From Eoetvoesia sp035555955 (GTDB lineage Bacteria > Pseudomonadota > Gammaproteobacteria > Burkholderiales > Burkholderiaceae_B), in assembly GCF_035555955.1 (NCBI RefSeq), contig NZ_DATMGA010000013.1, forward strand, positions 1 through 64,000: 64,000 bases of DNA, given 5' to 3'. Below the pieces are notes generated by a model. The model had not been told where the DNA came from. It searched no databases and worked only from the letters and a program-made list of their open reading frames with translations. Positions 1 to 7,886 of this stretch are shown here, in pieces; the stretch's first letter is position 1, and each line of letters begins with the position of its first letter. The position numbers and the translations under genes were made by a program.

Positions 1-1
1 A

Positions 2-1186
2 ATGAAACGCATCATCAAGACGGCCCTTGCGGCAGCATGCCTGGCAACCGCCGCGACCAGCCTGGTTGCCGCGCCCGCCTCGGCGGCCGAGCCCTTCAAG
101 ATCGGGCTCATCGTTCCCATGACCGGCCCCTTCGCCTCCACGGGTAAGCAAATCGACGTTGCCGTCAAACTCTATATGCAGCAGCACGGCGACGTGGTCG
201 ACGGCCGCAAGATCCAGGTCATCCTGCGCGACGACGGCGGCCTGCAGCCTGAAAACACCAAGCGCATCGCCCAGGAAATGGTCATCCAGGACAAGGTCAA
301 TGTGCTGGCCGGCTTCGGCCTGACCCCCCTGGCCTTCGCCGCCGCCCCGGTGGCCACCCAGGCCAAGGTGCCCATGATCGTCATGGCCGCGGCCACGTCG
401 TCCATCGTCAAGAAGTCGCCGTACATCGTCCGCACTTCCCAGACGCTTCCGCAAAACACCGCGCCGCTGGCCGACTGGGCAGCCACGAAAGGCAATATCA
501 AAACCGCCATCACCCTGATCACCGACTACGGCCCCGGCCATGACGCCGAGAAAGTCTTCATCAAGCACTTTACCGATCACGGCGGAAAAATCCTCGAAAG
601 CATCCGTGTCCCGCTGCAAAACCCCGACTTCGCGCCGTTCCTGCAGCGCGTGAAAGACGCCAAGCCCGATGCCGTGTTCGTCTTCGTGCCCTCCGGCCCC
701 GGCGCCGCCCTGATGAAGCAGTTCAAAGAAAAAGGCCTGGCCCAGGCCGGCATCAAACTGATCGGCACGGGCGACGTGCTGGACGACGACCTATTGCCAG
801 CCATGGGCGACGAAGCGCTGGGCGTCGTCACGGCGCAGCACTACTCCGCCGCGCACAACTCGCCCGAGAACAAGGCCTATGTCGCCGCGTTCGAAAAGCT
901 GACCAACAACAAGATGCGCCCCAACTTCATGTCGGTGGGCGGCTATGACGGCATGCATCTCATCTATGCCGCCCTCAAGAAAGCCGGCCCCAACGCCACG
1001 GGCGACCAGCTTCTGGCGGCCATGAAGGGCATGAGCTGGGTCAGCCCGCGCGGCCCGGTCAGCATCGATCCGCAAACCCGCGACATCATCCAGAACGTGT
1101 ATATCCGCAAAGCCGAAAAGGTCAACGGCCAGATCTACAACGTCGAGTTCGAAACCATCCCCAACGTCAAGGATCCGGGGGTCTAA
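2..1186 (+). CDS. Branched-chain amino-acid-type (Liv) ABC transporter substrate-binding protein
   Basis: This is a periplasmic binding protein of the LivJ/LivK fold, of the kind used to import amino acids or aromatic acids. The 394-residue ORF is complete, with its ATG at the second base of the window. It starts with a Sec signal peptide (MKR, hydrophobic core, cleavage near AxA at residues 26-29), and the mature part opens with the family motif KIGLIVPMTGPF. It is a close paralogue of the protein at 5749-6924: they share an identical stretch of about 25 residues near residue 100 (GFGLTPLAFAAAP onwards) and the C-terminal SPRGPxxIDPxTRDIIQ block. No permease or ATPase gene lies next to it. 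A long hairpin follows the stop codon, then a ring-cleavage dioxygenase gene, so an aromatic or aromatic-derived ligand is likely. The ligand cannot be read from the sequence. Confidence 0.9.
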   Translation: MKRIIKTALAAACLATAATSLVAAPASAAEPFKIGLIVPMTGPFASTGKQIDVAVKLYMQQHGDVVDGRKIQVILRDDGGLQPENTKRIAQEMVIQDKVNVLAGFGLTPLAFAAAPVATQAKVPMIVMAAATSSIVKKSPYIVRTSQTLPQNTAPLADWAATKGNIKTAITLITDYGPGHDAEKVFIKHFTDHGGKILESIRVPLQNPDFAPFLQRVKDAKPDAVFVFVPSGPGAALMKQFKEKGLAQAGIKLIGTGDVLDDDLLPAMGDEALGVVTAQHYSAAHNSPENKAYVAAFEKLTNNKMRPNFMSVGGYDGMHLIYAALKKAGPNATGDQLLAAMKGMSWVSPRGPVSIDPQTRDIIQNVYIRKAEKVNGQIYNVEFETIPNVKDPGV

Positions 1187-1203
1187 CCCGGCTTGACCGG
1201 CGT

Positions 1204-1240
1204 GCCGGCAACGCGCAGTGCTTCCTGGCGCGTTGCCGGC
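1204..1240 (+). other. Perfect 13-bp-stem intergenic hairpin without U-tract
   Basis: GCCGGCAACGCGC (1204-1216) is exactly complementary to 1228-1240, with an 11-nt loop. It lies 17 nt after the binding-protein stop codon and 26 nt before the dioxygenase start. There is no run of T after it, so it is a poor intrinsic terminator. It more likely stabilises the 3' end of the abundant binding-protein message or only partly attenuates downstream expression. That role is inferred. Confidence 0.6.
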
Positions 1241-1266
1241 GCCCAAACAACTTCCAGGAGAGCAGT

Positions 1267-2097
1267 ATGAGCAAGCTGACGGCCCGGCTGGATCATCTGG
1301 GGGTCAATACCCCCAGCCCGGACTCCCAGGCCTCTTTTTATGCCAGCGCCATGCAAATGCGCACGACACCGCTGGATGACGGCGGCTTCATGTGCGAAGG
1401 CCGCGAACGCCGCATGGTGTTCACGCCCGGCCAGGCCAATACCCTGCGCTATTTCGCGCTTCAACTGCCCTCCGCCCAAGACTTGAAAACCTTGCGGCAA
1501 CGCATTGCCGCCGCGGGAGTCGCCATCCAGCCCTCCCCTTCGCCATTTTTCGACGAGAGCGCGTTCTTGGTCGTCGACCCCGACGGCAACCGCATCGTCC
1601 TGGGCTACGACCCGCAAGACCGCCTGCGCGACGCGGGCCTGCCCGCCCGGCTGCAGCATGTGGCCTTCGGCACCACCGGCATCGACGCCATGCTGGCCTT
1701 CTACCAGAACGTGCTGGGCCTGCGCGTGAGCGACAACGTCTACGCCGACGACAACAGCCTGCGCTCGTGCTTCCTGCGCGCCGGCACCGAACACCACATC
1801 ATCGCCATATTCGTGGCGCCCAAGAATTCCTTCGACCACCACTGCTACGAGGCCGGCGACTGGGATCTCATTCGCGACTGGGCCGACTACCTGTCCACCC
1901 ACGACATCCCGCTCGACTGGGGCCCTGGCCGGCACGGCCCGGGCAACAACCTGTTCTTCATGATCCGCGATCCCGACCGCAACTGGCTGGAAATCTCGGC
2001 CGAACTCGAAGTGGTCAACGAAGACCGGCCCACCGGAAGCTGGGTGCACCAGGAAAAAACCCTCAATAGCTGGGGCAAGGCCTACCTGCGCAGCTGA
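1267..2097 (+). CDS. VOC-family extradiol ring-cleavage dioxygenase (two-domain)
   Basis: This is a 276-residue type I extradiol dioxygenase-like protein with two vicinal-oxygen-chelate modules (about residues 5-115 and 127-250). In the C-terminal catalytic module the three expected Fe(II)/Mn(II) ligands are visible: H131 in LQHVAF, H191 or H192 in DHHCYE, and E242 in NWLEIS. The family cleaves catechols or hydroxylated aromatic acids next to the two hydroxyls, giving a ring-opened semialdehyde or dioic acid. AGGAG (1256-1260) lies seven bases before the ATG, supporting this start. It sits in a forward cluster with an FAH-family gene and an MhpA-like hydroxylase, which is the usual set for a meta-cleavage pathway. 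The exact substrate is not determined. Confidence 0.85.
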   Translation: MSKLTARLDHLGVNTPSPDSQASFYASAMQMRTTPLDDGGFMCEGRERRMVFTPGQANTLRYFALQLPSAQDLKTLRQRIAAAGVAIQPSPSPFFDESAFLVVDPDGNRIVLGYDPQDRLRDAGLPARLQHVAFGTTGIDAMLAFYQNVLGLRVSDNVYADDNSLRSCFLRAGTEHHIIAIFVAPKNSFDHHCYEAGDWDLIRDWADYLSTHDIPLDWGPGRHGPGNNLFFMIRDPDRNWLEISAELEVVNEDRPTGSWVHQEKTLNSWGKAYLRS

Positions 2098-2178
2098 CAC
2101 GCTTTTGCGGCCCGTACGCCGCCGTTTCATGCGGGCCGCCCGCATGGAACGGAGCCGTGCCCTGAAACACGGCATTCA

Positions 2179-2196
2179 ATATATACGCTTATATAT
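2179..2196. promoter_or_regulatory. AT-rich inverted repeat upstream of FAH gene
   Basis: ATATATA-CGCT-TATATAT is a perfect 7-bp inverted repeat in the 178-bp gap between the dioxygenase and FAH genes, inside otherwise GC-rich sequence. It may be an operator or promoter element for the FAH-IclR-hydroxylase genes; the IclR protein encoded at 3153 is the obvious candidate binder. There is no direct evidence for the binder. Confidence 0.35.
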
Positions 2197-2275
2197 CCAT
2201 CGCAAACGACACCGTAAACACCACGATCACCGCAACATCCACGCCATACTTTCGCAATTTCAAGGATCATCCATC

Positions 2276-3130
2276 ATGCATCTGCTATCTTTCGTCGGCC
2301 GCAACGGCCAATCCGGCTACGGCGCCCAGCTCGACAACCAGCGCATCGCGCACCTCAGCGCCGTGCTGGGCAACCGCTACCCCGACCTGAAATCCCTGCT
2401 CGACAGCGGCCTGGCCGACGCCCAGGCGGCGCTGGCCACCGCGCCCGTGCTGTCGCGGCACGAAGTGCACCTGCTGCCGGTCATTCCCAACCCCAATAAA
2501 ATCATCTGTGTGGGCCTGAACTACGAAACCCACCGCAAGGAAACCGGCCGCCCGGTCGAACAGCACCCCTCCATCTTCACCCGCTTCGCCGCCAGCCAGA
2601 TCGCCGACGGCGACCCGATCATCCGTCCCCATGTGTCCACACAGCTCGACTACGAGGGCGAGCTGGCCCTGGTCATCGGCCGCCCCGGACGCTATATTCC
2701 CGCCGAGCGCGCTCTCGAACACGTGGCCGGATACGCCTGCTACAACGACGGCTCCATCCGCGACTGGCAGCGCCACTCGCACCAGTTCACGCCCGGCAAG
2801 AACTTCGTCGGAACGGGCGCTTTCGGCCCCGCGCTGGTCACCCGCGACGAAGTGCCGAACATCGAGGCGCAAACCCTGACCACCCGCCTCAATGGCGAAA
2901 TCATGCAGCAGGCCAAGATCTCGGACATGATCTTCTCCATCGGTGAAATCATCGCCTACGTATCGTCGTTCACGCCGCTGGAAGCCGGCGACGTCATCGC
3001 CACCGGAACGCCCGGCGGCGTCGGCGCCAAGCGCGAACCCCAGGTGTGGATGAAGCCCGGCGACATCGTCGAGGTCGAAATCACCCAGGTCGGCCTGTTG
3101 CGCAACCCCATCGTCGACGAACTGGCCTGA
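2276..3130 (+). CDS. Fumarylacetoacetate hydrolase (FAH) family protein
   Basis: This is a 284-residue enzyme of the FAH/HpcE/MhpD-like fold, which hydrolyses C-C bonds in, or isomerises or hydrates, ring-opened diketo or enol acids. The metal-binding signature is visible: DYEGELALVIG supplies the paired glutamates and YNDGSIRDWQ the downstream aspartate; the KNFVGTGAFGP and ATGTPGGVG motifs are also typical. The reading frame is open from 2105, but the ATG at 2276 has AAGGA about ten bases upstream and begins the conserved N-terminus, so it is the likely start. It lies between an extradiol dioxygenase and an IclR regulator, consistent with acting on the dioxygenase product or a derivative. 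The reaction within the family (hydrolase, isomerase or decarboxylase) is not resolved. Confidence 0.85.
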   Translation: MHLLSFVGRNGQSGYGAQLDNQRIAHLSAVLGNRYPDLKSLLDSGLADAQAALATAPVLSRHEVHLLPVIPNPNKIICVGLNYETHRKETGRPVEQHPSIFTRFAASQIADGDPIIRPHVSTQLDYEGELALVIGRPGRYIPAERALEHVAGYACYNDGSIRDWQRHSHQFTPGKNFVGTGAFGPALVTRDEVPNIEAQTLTTRLNGEIMQQAKISDMIFSIGEIIAYVSSFTPLEAGDVIATGTPGGVGAKREPQVWMKPGDIVEVEITQVGLLRNPIVDELA

Positions 3131-3152
3131 CGGCCTTTTCCGGAACAGCAAT

Positions 3153-3959
3153 ATGACTGCCGAACGCATCAGCTCCGTCGAGCGCATGCTGGCCATCCCC
3201 CGGCTGTTCACTGAAGAACGGCCGGTGTGGAGCGTCGAGGACGTCGCCAAAGAGCTGAACCTTTCCATCAGCACGGCATATCGCTATTTCCAAAGCCTTA
3301 CCAAGTTCGAGTACCTGGACGAAGTGCCCAACGGCGGCTATTGCCTGGGCTCGGCGTTCATCGAGTTCGACCGCAGCATCCGCGTCACCGACCCGTTGTC
3401 CAAGGTTGCCGGCCCCATCATCTCGGGGCTGGCCTCGTCCATGCATCCTGGAACCTCGCTGATACTGTGCCAGGTCTACCAGAAGAAAGTCATGTGCATC
3501 CACCAGGAAACCGTGGCGCCGTCCAGCGCGGGCATCAGCTACGAGCGCGGCAAACCCATGCCGTTCTACCGCGGGGCCACCTCCAAGGTCATACTGGCCT
3601 ATATGTCGTGGCGCCAGCAAAAACGCGAATACGAAAACCAAACCGAAGAACTGCGCCGGGCCGGCATGGGCGACGACTGGAAATCGTTCAGCGCCGGCTT
3701 GCGCACCATACGCAAACGCGGCTATTGCGTGTCGCGCGGCGAAGTCGACCCCGGCCGCATGGGCATCGCGGCCCCTATCTTCAATGCCGACGGCCGTGTC
3801 ATGCGCAGCCTGAGCGCTGTGGTCTGGGAAAAATACGTCGACCAGGCTGGCGAAGACCGCCTGGTCACGGGCATCGTGATGGCGGCGGCGCGAATTTCCG
3901 AAGCCCTGGCCCGCATCGAAAACAGCCCGCGGCCCCAACAGCCCGGCGCCGAAAAGTAA
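3153..3959 (+). CDS. IclR-family transcriptional regulator
   Basis: This 268-residue regulator has an N-terminal winged helix (residues 8-65; WSVEDVAKELNLSISTAYRYFQ is the helix-turn-helix). The C-terminal IclR effector domain contains ISYERGKPMPFYRGATSKVILAY and a GEVDPGRMGIAAPIF block. IclR proteins control aromatic-acid and glyoxylate catabolism as activators or repressors. The gene starts 22 bp after the FAH stop and ends 21 bp before the hydroxylase, so it is probably co-transcribed with them, which would make the cluster self-regulating. Candidate operators are the AT-rich repeat at 2179-2196 and elements before the window. Confidence 0.9.
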   Translation: MTAERISSVERMLAIPRLFTEERPVWSVEDVAKELNLSISTAYRYFQSLTKFEYLDEVPNGGYCLGSAFIEFDRSIRVTDPLSKVAGPIISGLASSMHPGTSLILCQVYQKKVMCIHQETVAPSSAGISYERGKPMPFYRGATSKVILAYMSWRQQKREYENQTEELRRAGMGDDWKSFSAGLRTIRKRGYCVSRGEVDPGRMGIAAPIFNADGRVMRSLSAVVWEKYVDQAGEDRLVTGIVMAAARISEALARIENSPRPQQPGAEK

Positions 3960-3980
3960 AAACAGCTGGAGAATCCATTT

Positions 3981-5582
3981 ATGCAGCCCCAAGGCGCAAC
4001 CCCCGTCCCTGTCACCATTGTCGGCGCCGGGCCCGTAGGCCTGATGCTGGCCAATCTGCTGTGCGCGCAAGACATCCCGGTGGTGCTGCTGGAACGCAAC
4101 CTGACCACCGTCAAGGCGCCCCGCGCTGTTTCCATCGACGACGAGTCCCTGCGCTCGCTGCAAATGGCGGGCCTGGCCGACAACGTGCGCGGCATCTGCG
4201 CCATGGACTACGGCTCGGTCTATCTCGGCCCCGACCGCCGGCCCTTCGCCTCGGTGTCGCCCACGGCCGCCGAGTACGGTCACCCGCGGCGCAGCGCCTT
4301 TGCGCAGCCCGAGCTGGAGGCCATGCTGGCCGACTCGCTGCGCCGCTACCCGCACCTGGAACTGCGCTTCGGCCACGAGGTTCTAGGCCTTGAGCAAGAC
4401 GACGCGGGCGTGACCCTGGAGGTGCAAACGCAAGACGGCTCCCGCTATTCGCACCGCAGCCGCTACGTCGCGGCCTGCGACGGCGGGCGCAGCCCCATCC
4501 GGCACATGCTGGACGTGGGCATGAAAGGCTATACCTATGAAAAAAAATGGCTGATCATCGACCTTGCCGGCACGCGCGACAACTTCCGCGAAACCCGGGT
4601 CTACTGTGATCCGCGCAGGCCGGGCATCAACCTGCCCGGCCCCAACGGCACGCGCCGCTTCGAATTCATGCTGCTCGACGGCGAAACCGACGAACAGGTC
4701 ACAGACCCCGCCTTCATCAGCCAGCTGCTGCGCGACCACGGTCCTGACGACGGCGTGGAGATCGTGCGCAAGCAGGTATACACCTTCCATGCCCGCATGG
4801 TGACCGAATGGCGAAAAGGCTCGGTTTTCCTGCTCGGCGACGCCGCGCACCTGACACCGCCCTTCGCAGGCCAGGGGCTGAACAGCGGCCTGCGCGACGC
4901 CTCGAACCTGGCCTGGAAACTGGCCGCCGTCGTCCAGGGCCGGCTGGGGCCCGCCGTGCTGGACAGCTACCAGGACGAGCGCCCCGAACACGCCTGGGAA
5001 CTGATCAAGCTGGCCATTACCCTGGGCCGCATCATGATGCCCGACACCATGCTCAAGGCGCGCCTCATCCAGGCGGGCTTCCGGGCCCTGCAATGGGTGC
5101 CTCCCGCCAACGACTACATCACCCAGATGCGCTACAAGCCCAAGCCGCGCTTTTCCAAGGGTTACATTGTGCCGGACGGCACCGACCTGCGCCGCACGCG
5201 GGTCGGTCGCATGCTGCCCCAGCCCGAAGTGGAAACCCAGGATCGCTACACCCACAGGCTGGACGAAATACTGGGCATAGGCTTTGCGCTCATAGCCTTC
5301 CACGCCGACCCGGCCGAAGCCTTCAGGGGCCTGCCGGAACTGCCGTTCGAATCCCGGCTTGGCCTGAAGCGTGTTTGCGTCACACCGCGCTACTACAACG
5401 CCTTCCCCGACGCGCCGGGCGCGACCACTGTGCGCGATGCGCGCGGTGATTTCGAACGCCATTGCGCCGAAGCCAAGGACAGCTGGCTTCTGGTGCGTCC
5501 CGACCGCTACGTGCTGGCCCGCATCCCGCGCGACAACCCCCAGCATACCGTCGAGGCCTTGAGCCGGCTGCTGCAGGCCTAG
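3981..5582 (+). CDS. FAD-dependent aromatic hydroxylase, 3-(3-hydroxyphenyl)propionate hydroxylase-like
   Basis: This is a 533-residue class A flavoprotein monooxygenase. It has the N-terminal dinucleotide motif GAGPVG (residues 15-20) followed by an acidic ERN, a DGG motif (ACDGGRSPIR), and the FAD-ribityl motif LLGDAAHLTPPFAGQGLNSG followed by RDASNLAWKL. Length and the C-terminal thioredoxin-like extension fit the MhpA/PheA/TfdB group. The enzyme would use NAD(P)H and O2 to add a hydroxyl ortho to an existing phenolic hydroxyl, making a catechol for the extradiol dioxygenase at 1267. GGAG lies about nine bases before the ATG. MhpA-like is the closest named relative I recognise, but a hydroxyphenylpropionate substrate is not proved. 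Confidence 0.85.
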   Translation: MQPQGATPVPVTIVGAGPVGLMLANLLCAQDIPVVLLERNLTTVKAPRAVSIDDESLRSLQMAGLADNVRGICAMDYGSVYLGPDRRPFASVSPTAAEYGHPRRSAFAQPELEAMLADSLRRYPHLELRFGHEVLGLEQDDAGVTLEVQTQDGSRYSHRSRYVAACDGGRSPIRHMLDVGMKGYTYEKKWLIIDLAGTRDNFRETRVYCDPRRPGINLPGPNGTRRFEFMLLDGETDEQVTDPAFISQLLRDHGPDDGVEIVRKQVYTFHARMVTEWRKGSVFLLGDAAHLTPPFAGQGLNSGLRDASNLAWKLAAVVQGRLGPAVLDSYQDERPEHAWELIKLAITLGRIMMPDTMLKARLIQAGFRALQWVPPANDYITQMRYKPKPRFSKGYIVPDGTDLRRTRVGRMLPQPEVETQDRYTHRLDEILGIGFALIAFHADPAEAFRGLPELPFESRLGLKRVCVTPRYYNAFPDAPGATTVRDARGDFERHCAEAKDSWLLVRPDRYVLARIPRDNPQHTVEALSRLLQA

Positions 5583-5646
5583 GAAGCGTTGCTCCTCAAG
5601 CCTTGCATCCGTCACGACTGGAAGGCCTCTGATTTTGTAAGGTTTC

Positions 5647-5675
5647 TTGACAAGATAGTCAGGTAAATTTACCAT
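5647..5675 (+). promoter_or_regulatory. Sigma70-type promoter with overlapping operator (MarR-type candidate)
   Basis: TTGACA (5647-5652), a 17-bp spacer and TACCAT (5670-5675) lie upstream of the binding-protein gene at 5749. The spacer/-10 contains GGTAAATTTACC (5662-5673), a perfect 12-bp palindrome. This 29-bp region matches the promoter at 7820-7848 at 21 of 29 positions in an ungapped alignment, including TAGTxAGG and TTACxAT. I infer a common regulator, most simply the MarR protein encoded at 7082. Confidence 0.6.
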
Positions 5676-5748
5676 CTTCGGCAAGACGGGACGGGAGCCG
5701 CCATGCGGCAATCCAGATCCGTCTTCAATAATCATCCCGGAGACGAAA

Positions 5749-6924
5749 ATGAAAACCATCCATAAACTGGGCTGCGGCCTGGCACTGTTCGCACTTGGAC
5801 TCGGCGGCGCGGCGCACGCGGCCGAGCCGCTTAAAATCGGCATGGTTCTACCCATGTCGGGGCCTTTTTCCGCCTACGGCCAGCAAATCCTGAGCGGCGC
5901 CAAGCTGTACCTCAACGAGCACGGCAACAAGCTTGGCGATCGCCCCGTCGAACTCATCGTCAAGGACGACACGGGCATCGCTCCCGAACTGAGCAAGCGC
6001 GCGGCGCAAGAGCTCGTCGTCCAGGACAAGGTTGCCATACTTGGCGGATTCGGCCTTACTCCACTGGCCTTCGCCGCGGCCCCCGTCGCCACCCAGGCCA
6101 AAGTGCCCATGATCGTCATGAACGCGGCCACGTCGTCGATCACGACCAAGTCGCCGTACATCGTGCGCACCTCCATGACGCTGCCGCAGGTCACGGCGCC
6201 CATGGCCACCTGGGCGGCCAAGAACGGCATCAAGAAAGTCTATACCCTGGTGGCCGACTTCGGCCCGGGCCACGATGCTGAAAAGCAGTTCGTCAAAACC
6301 TTTACCGCGGCCGGCGGCGAAATCGTCGGCCAGGTGCGCACCCCGCTTTCCAACCCGGACTTCGCGCCTTTCTTGCAGCGCATCAAGGACGCCAAGCCGG
6401 ACGCCGTTTTCCTGTTCGTGCCCGCCGGCGAGCAGGGCGTCGCCTTCCTCAAGGGCTTCAAGCAGCGCGGCCTGGATGCCGCCGGCATCCGCCTGATCTC
6501 CACCGGCGACCTCACCGGCGAAGACGTCATCGACTCCATGGGCAATGAAGCCGTTGGCGTCGTGACCTCCATGCATTATGCCGAGGCCCATGACTCCGCG
6601 CTCAATAAGGCGTATGTCAACGCCTACTACAAGACGGACCCCAAAACGCGCCCGAACTTCATGTCGGTGGCGGGTTACGACGGCATGCACCTGATCGACG
6701 CCGTGCTCAAGAAAACCGGTGGCGACGCCAATGGCGACAAATTCATCGCCGCCGCCAAGGGCATCAAGTTCGAAAGCCCCCGCGGCCCCATCGCCATCGA
6801 CCCCGAAACGCGCGACATCATCCAGACCGTGTACATCCGCAAGGTAGAACGCGTCGATGGCAAGCTGCAGAACGTCGAGTTCGACAGCATCCCCAACGTC
6901 AAGGACCCGGGCAAGGAAAAGTAA
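5749..6924 (+). CDS. Liv-type ABC transporter substrate-binding protein (paralogue of the 2-1186 protein)
   Basis: This 391-residue periplasmic binding protein has a signal peptide of about 24 residues ending AHAAEP, then KIGMVLPMSGPFSAYG. It is strongly alike to the protein at 2-1186 over its full length, ending in the same VKDPG. GGAG lies about nine bases before the ATG, and the gene has its own promoter at 5647-5675. No permease or ATPase is adjacent, so it probably feeds one of the two LivHMGF systems in this window or one elsewhere. The promoter match to the TfdB-like hydroxylase gene suggests its ligand is the substrate of, or related to, the region 2 pathway. Confidence 0.9.
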   Translation: MKTIHKLGCGLALFALGLGGAAHAAEPLKIGMVLPMSGPFSAYGQQILSGAKLYLNEHGNKLGDRPVELIVKDDTGIAPELSKRAAQELVVQDKVAILGGFGLTPLAFAAAPVATQAKVPMIVMNAATSSITTKSPYIVRTSMTLPQVTAPMATWAAKNGIKKVYTLVADFGPGHDAEKQFVKTFTAAGGEIVGQVRTPLSNPDFAPFLQRIKDAKPDAVFLFVPAGEQGVAFLKGFKQRGLDAAGIRLISTGDLTGEDVIDSMGNEAVGVVTSMHYAEAHDSALNKAYVNAYYKTDPKTRPNFMSVAGYDGMHLIDAVLKKTGGDANGDKFIAAAKGIKFESPRGPIAIDPETRDIIQTVYIRKVERVDGKLQNVEFDSIPNVKDPGKEK

Positions 6925-6949
6925 GCATCCAGGATCTGGCTGCATCAAA

Positions 6950-6978
6950 CGGGACCGGCCCTTTCCCAAGCCGGCCCG
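6950..6978 (+). terminator. GC-rich hairpin after binding-protein gene (weak terminator)
   Basis: CGGG(A)CCGGC pairs with GCCGGCCCG, with one bulged A, 26 nt after the stop codon. No T-run follows, so it may act as an mRNA 3'-end stabiliser or a Rho-assisted stop. Confidence 0.35.
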
Positions 6979-7081
6979 AATGCGCCGTTCGGCGGATTCG
7001 CGCACCAACTTCCCGGCAGTGATAAAGTTCGCATAGGCCCGCCGCCTCACTTTGCGGCCGAAACACCGAGCAAGCGAACGC

Positions 7082-7591
7082 ATGGAAAACACTCCCGTCC
7101 CGAAAAAAGCCGCTACCGCCCGCCGCCGGCCGCGCGCGGCGCGCGCCGTCGGCGAACACGAGAACATCCAGTCCTGGCGCCGGCACAACGTCGGACGCCT
7201 GCTGAACAATGCCATCAACCGGTTCGAAAGCCGCATCCTGGAATTGATGGATGACGCCGGGCACGGCGGATTCTCGCTCAGCCACATCGCGATCACACGC
7301 AATCTGGATATCGACGGCACCCGCGCCACCGACCTGGCCAAGCGGGCCGGCATCACCAAGCAGTCGGTGGGCGAACTGATCGTTCAGCTCGAGGCCGGCG
7401 GCGTCATTGCGCGCAAGCCCGACCCCAGCGACAAGCGATCCCGCATCGTCTTCTTTACGCCCTTGGGAGTCGAATGGCTGAACGCCTTTCGCACGGCGCT
7501 GCAGCAAGCCGAAGCGGAAATGGAAGATGAACTCGGCGCCCAGCGCCTGAACCTGCTCAAGCAGGCGCTGACCGACTACGGCGGCAAATAG
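7082..7591 (+). CDS. MarR-family transcriptional regulator
   Basis: This 169-residue protein has a basic N-terminal tail (residues 8-22 rich in K/R) and a MarR winged helix: TRATDLAKRAGITKQSVGEL is the helix-turn-helix and DPSDKRSRIVFFT is the basic wing. MarR proteins usually repress phenolic-compound genes and release DNA on binding the aromatic ligand. The frame is open from a TTG at 7052, but the ATG at 7082 gives the usual family N-terminus. Neighbouring promoters at 5647 and 7820 carry related inverted repeats, so it probably controls the binding-protein gene on its left and the FAD-hydroxylase gene on its right. The coding end runs almost directly into the tandem repeat at 7614. Confidence 0.9.
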   Translation: MENTPVPKKAATARRRPRAARAVGEHENIQSWRRHNVGRLLNNAINRFESRILELMDDAGHGGFSLSHIAITRNLDIDGTRATDLAKRAGITKQSVGELIVQLEAGGVIARKPDPSDKRSRIVFFTPLGVEWLNAFRTALQQAEAEMEDELGAQRLNLLKQALTDYGGK

Positions 7592-7613
7592 CCGCGCACA
7601 AATAAAGTTAAGA

Positions 7614-7776
7614 AGCCCCCACGCTGCGCCGCTAGCGCGGCTTGCTGCCCCCCGAGGGGGAGCTTTTTGCCTTGGGGCGGCCCGGCGGCAAAAGGTAGCC
7701 CCCACGCTGCGCCGCTAGCGCGGCTTGCTGCCCCCCGAGGGGGAGCTTTTTGCCTTGGGGCGGCCCGGCGGCAAAA
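7614..7776. repeat. Tandem pair of 80-bp GC-rich intergenic repeats with terminator-like hairpins
   Basis: Two apparently identical copies of about 80 bp (7614-7693 and 7697-7776, period 83) begin AGCCCCCACGCTGCGCCGCT and end GGCCCGGCGGCAAAA. Each contains CCCCC-CGA-GGGGG flanked by GCT/AGC and followed by five Ts (T-runs at 7664-7668 and 7747-7751), as well as the small dyad CCGCTAGCGCGG. The unit resembles the dispersed intergenic repeats common in Burkholderiales genomes; that resemblance is from memory. It can work as a double intrinsic terminator between the MarR gene and the promoter at 7820. Confidence 0.8.
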
Positions 7777-7819
7777 AACAAAGCCCATGCACAGCATCGT
7801 GCACGCCGTTAAAAACACA

Positions 7820-7848
7820 TTGACGATTTAGTAAGGATAACTTACTAT
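7820..7848 (+). promoter_or_regulatory. Promoter with perfect 19-bp MarR-type operator
   Basis: TTGACG (7820-7825), a 17-bp spacer and TACTAT (7843-7848) lie just before the FAD-hydroxylase gene. Inside sits TAGTAAG-GATAA-CTTACTA (7829-7847), a perfect 7-bp inverted repeat with a 5-bp centre that covers the spacer and the -10, a classic repressor position. Size and symmetry fit MarR dimers, and the nearest regulator is the MarR gene at 7082. Confidence 0.7.
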
Positions 7849-7886
7849 AAACGCATTCCTTCCATCAGATTCCCGGAGTGCGACAC

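Noticed and set aside
3227..4393. Plus-strand frame of about 388 codons overlapping IclR and hydroxylase genes
   Set aside because: It spans two recognised genes in another frame, with Arg/Pro/Gly-rich composition and no domain.
4383..5855. Minus-strand frame of about 490 codons opposite the MhpA-like gene
   Set aside because: It is antisense to a gene with full flavin-monooxygenase motifs; its product is His/Val/Gly/Gln-rich without recognisable domains.
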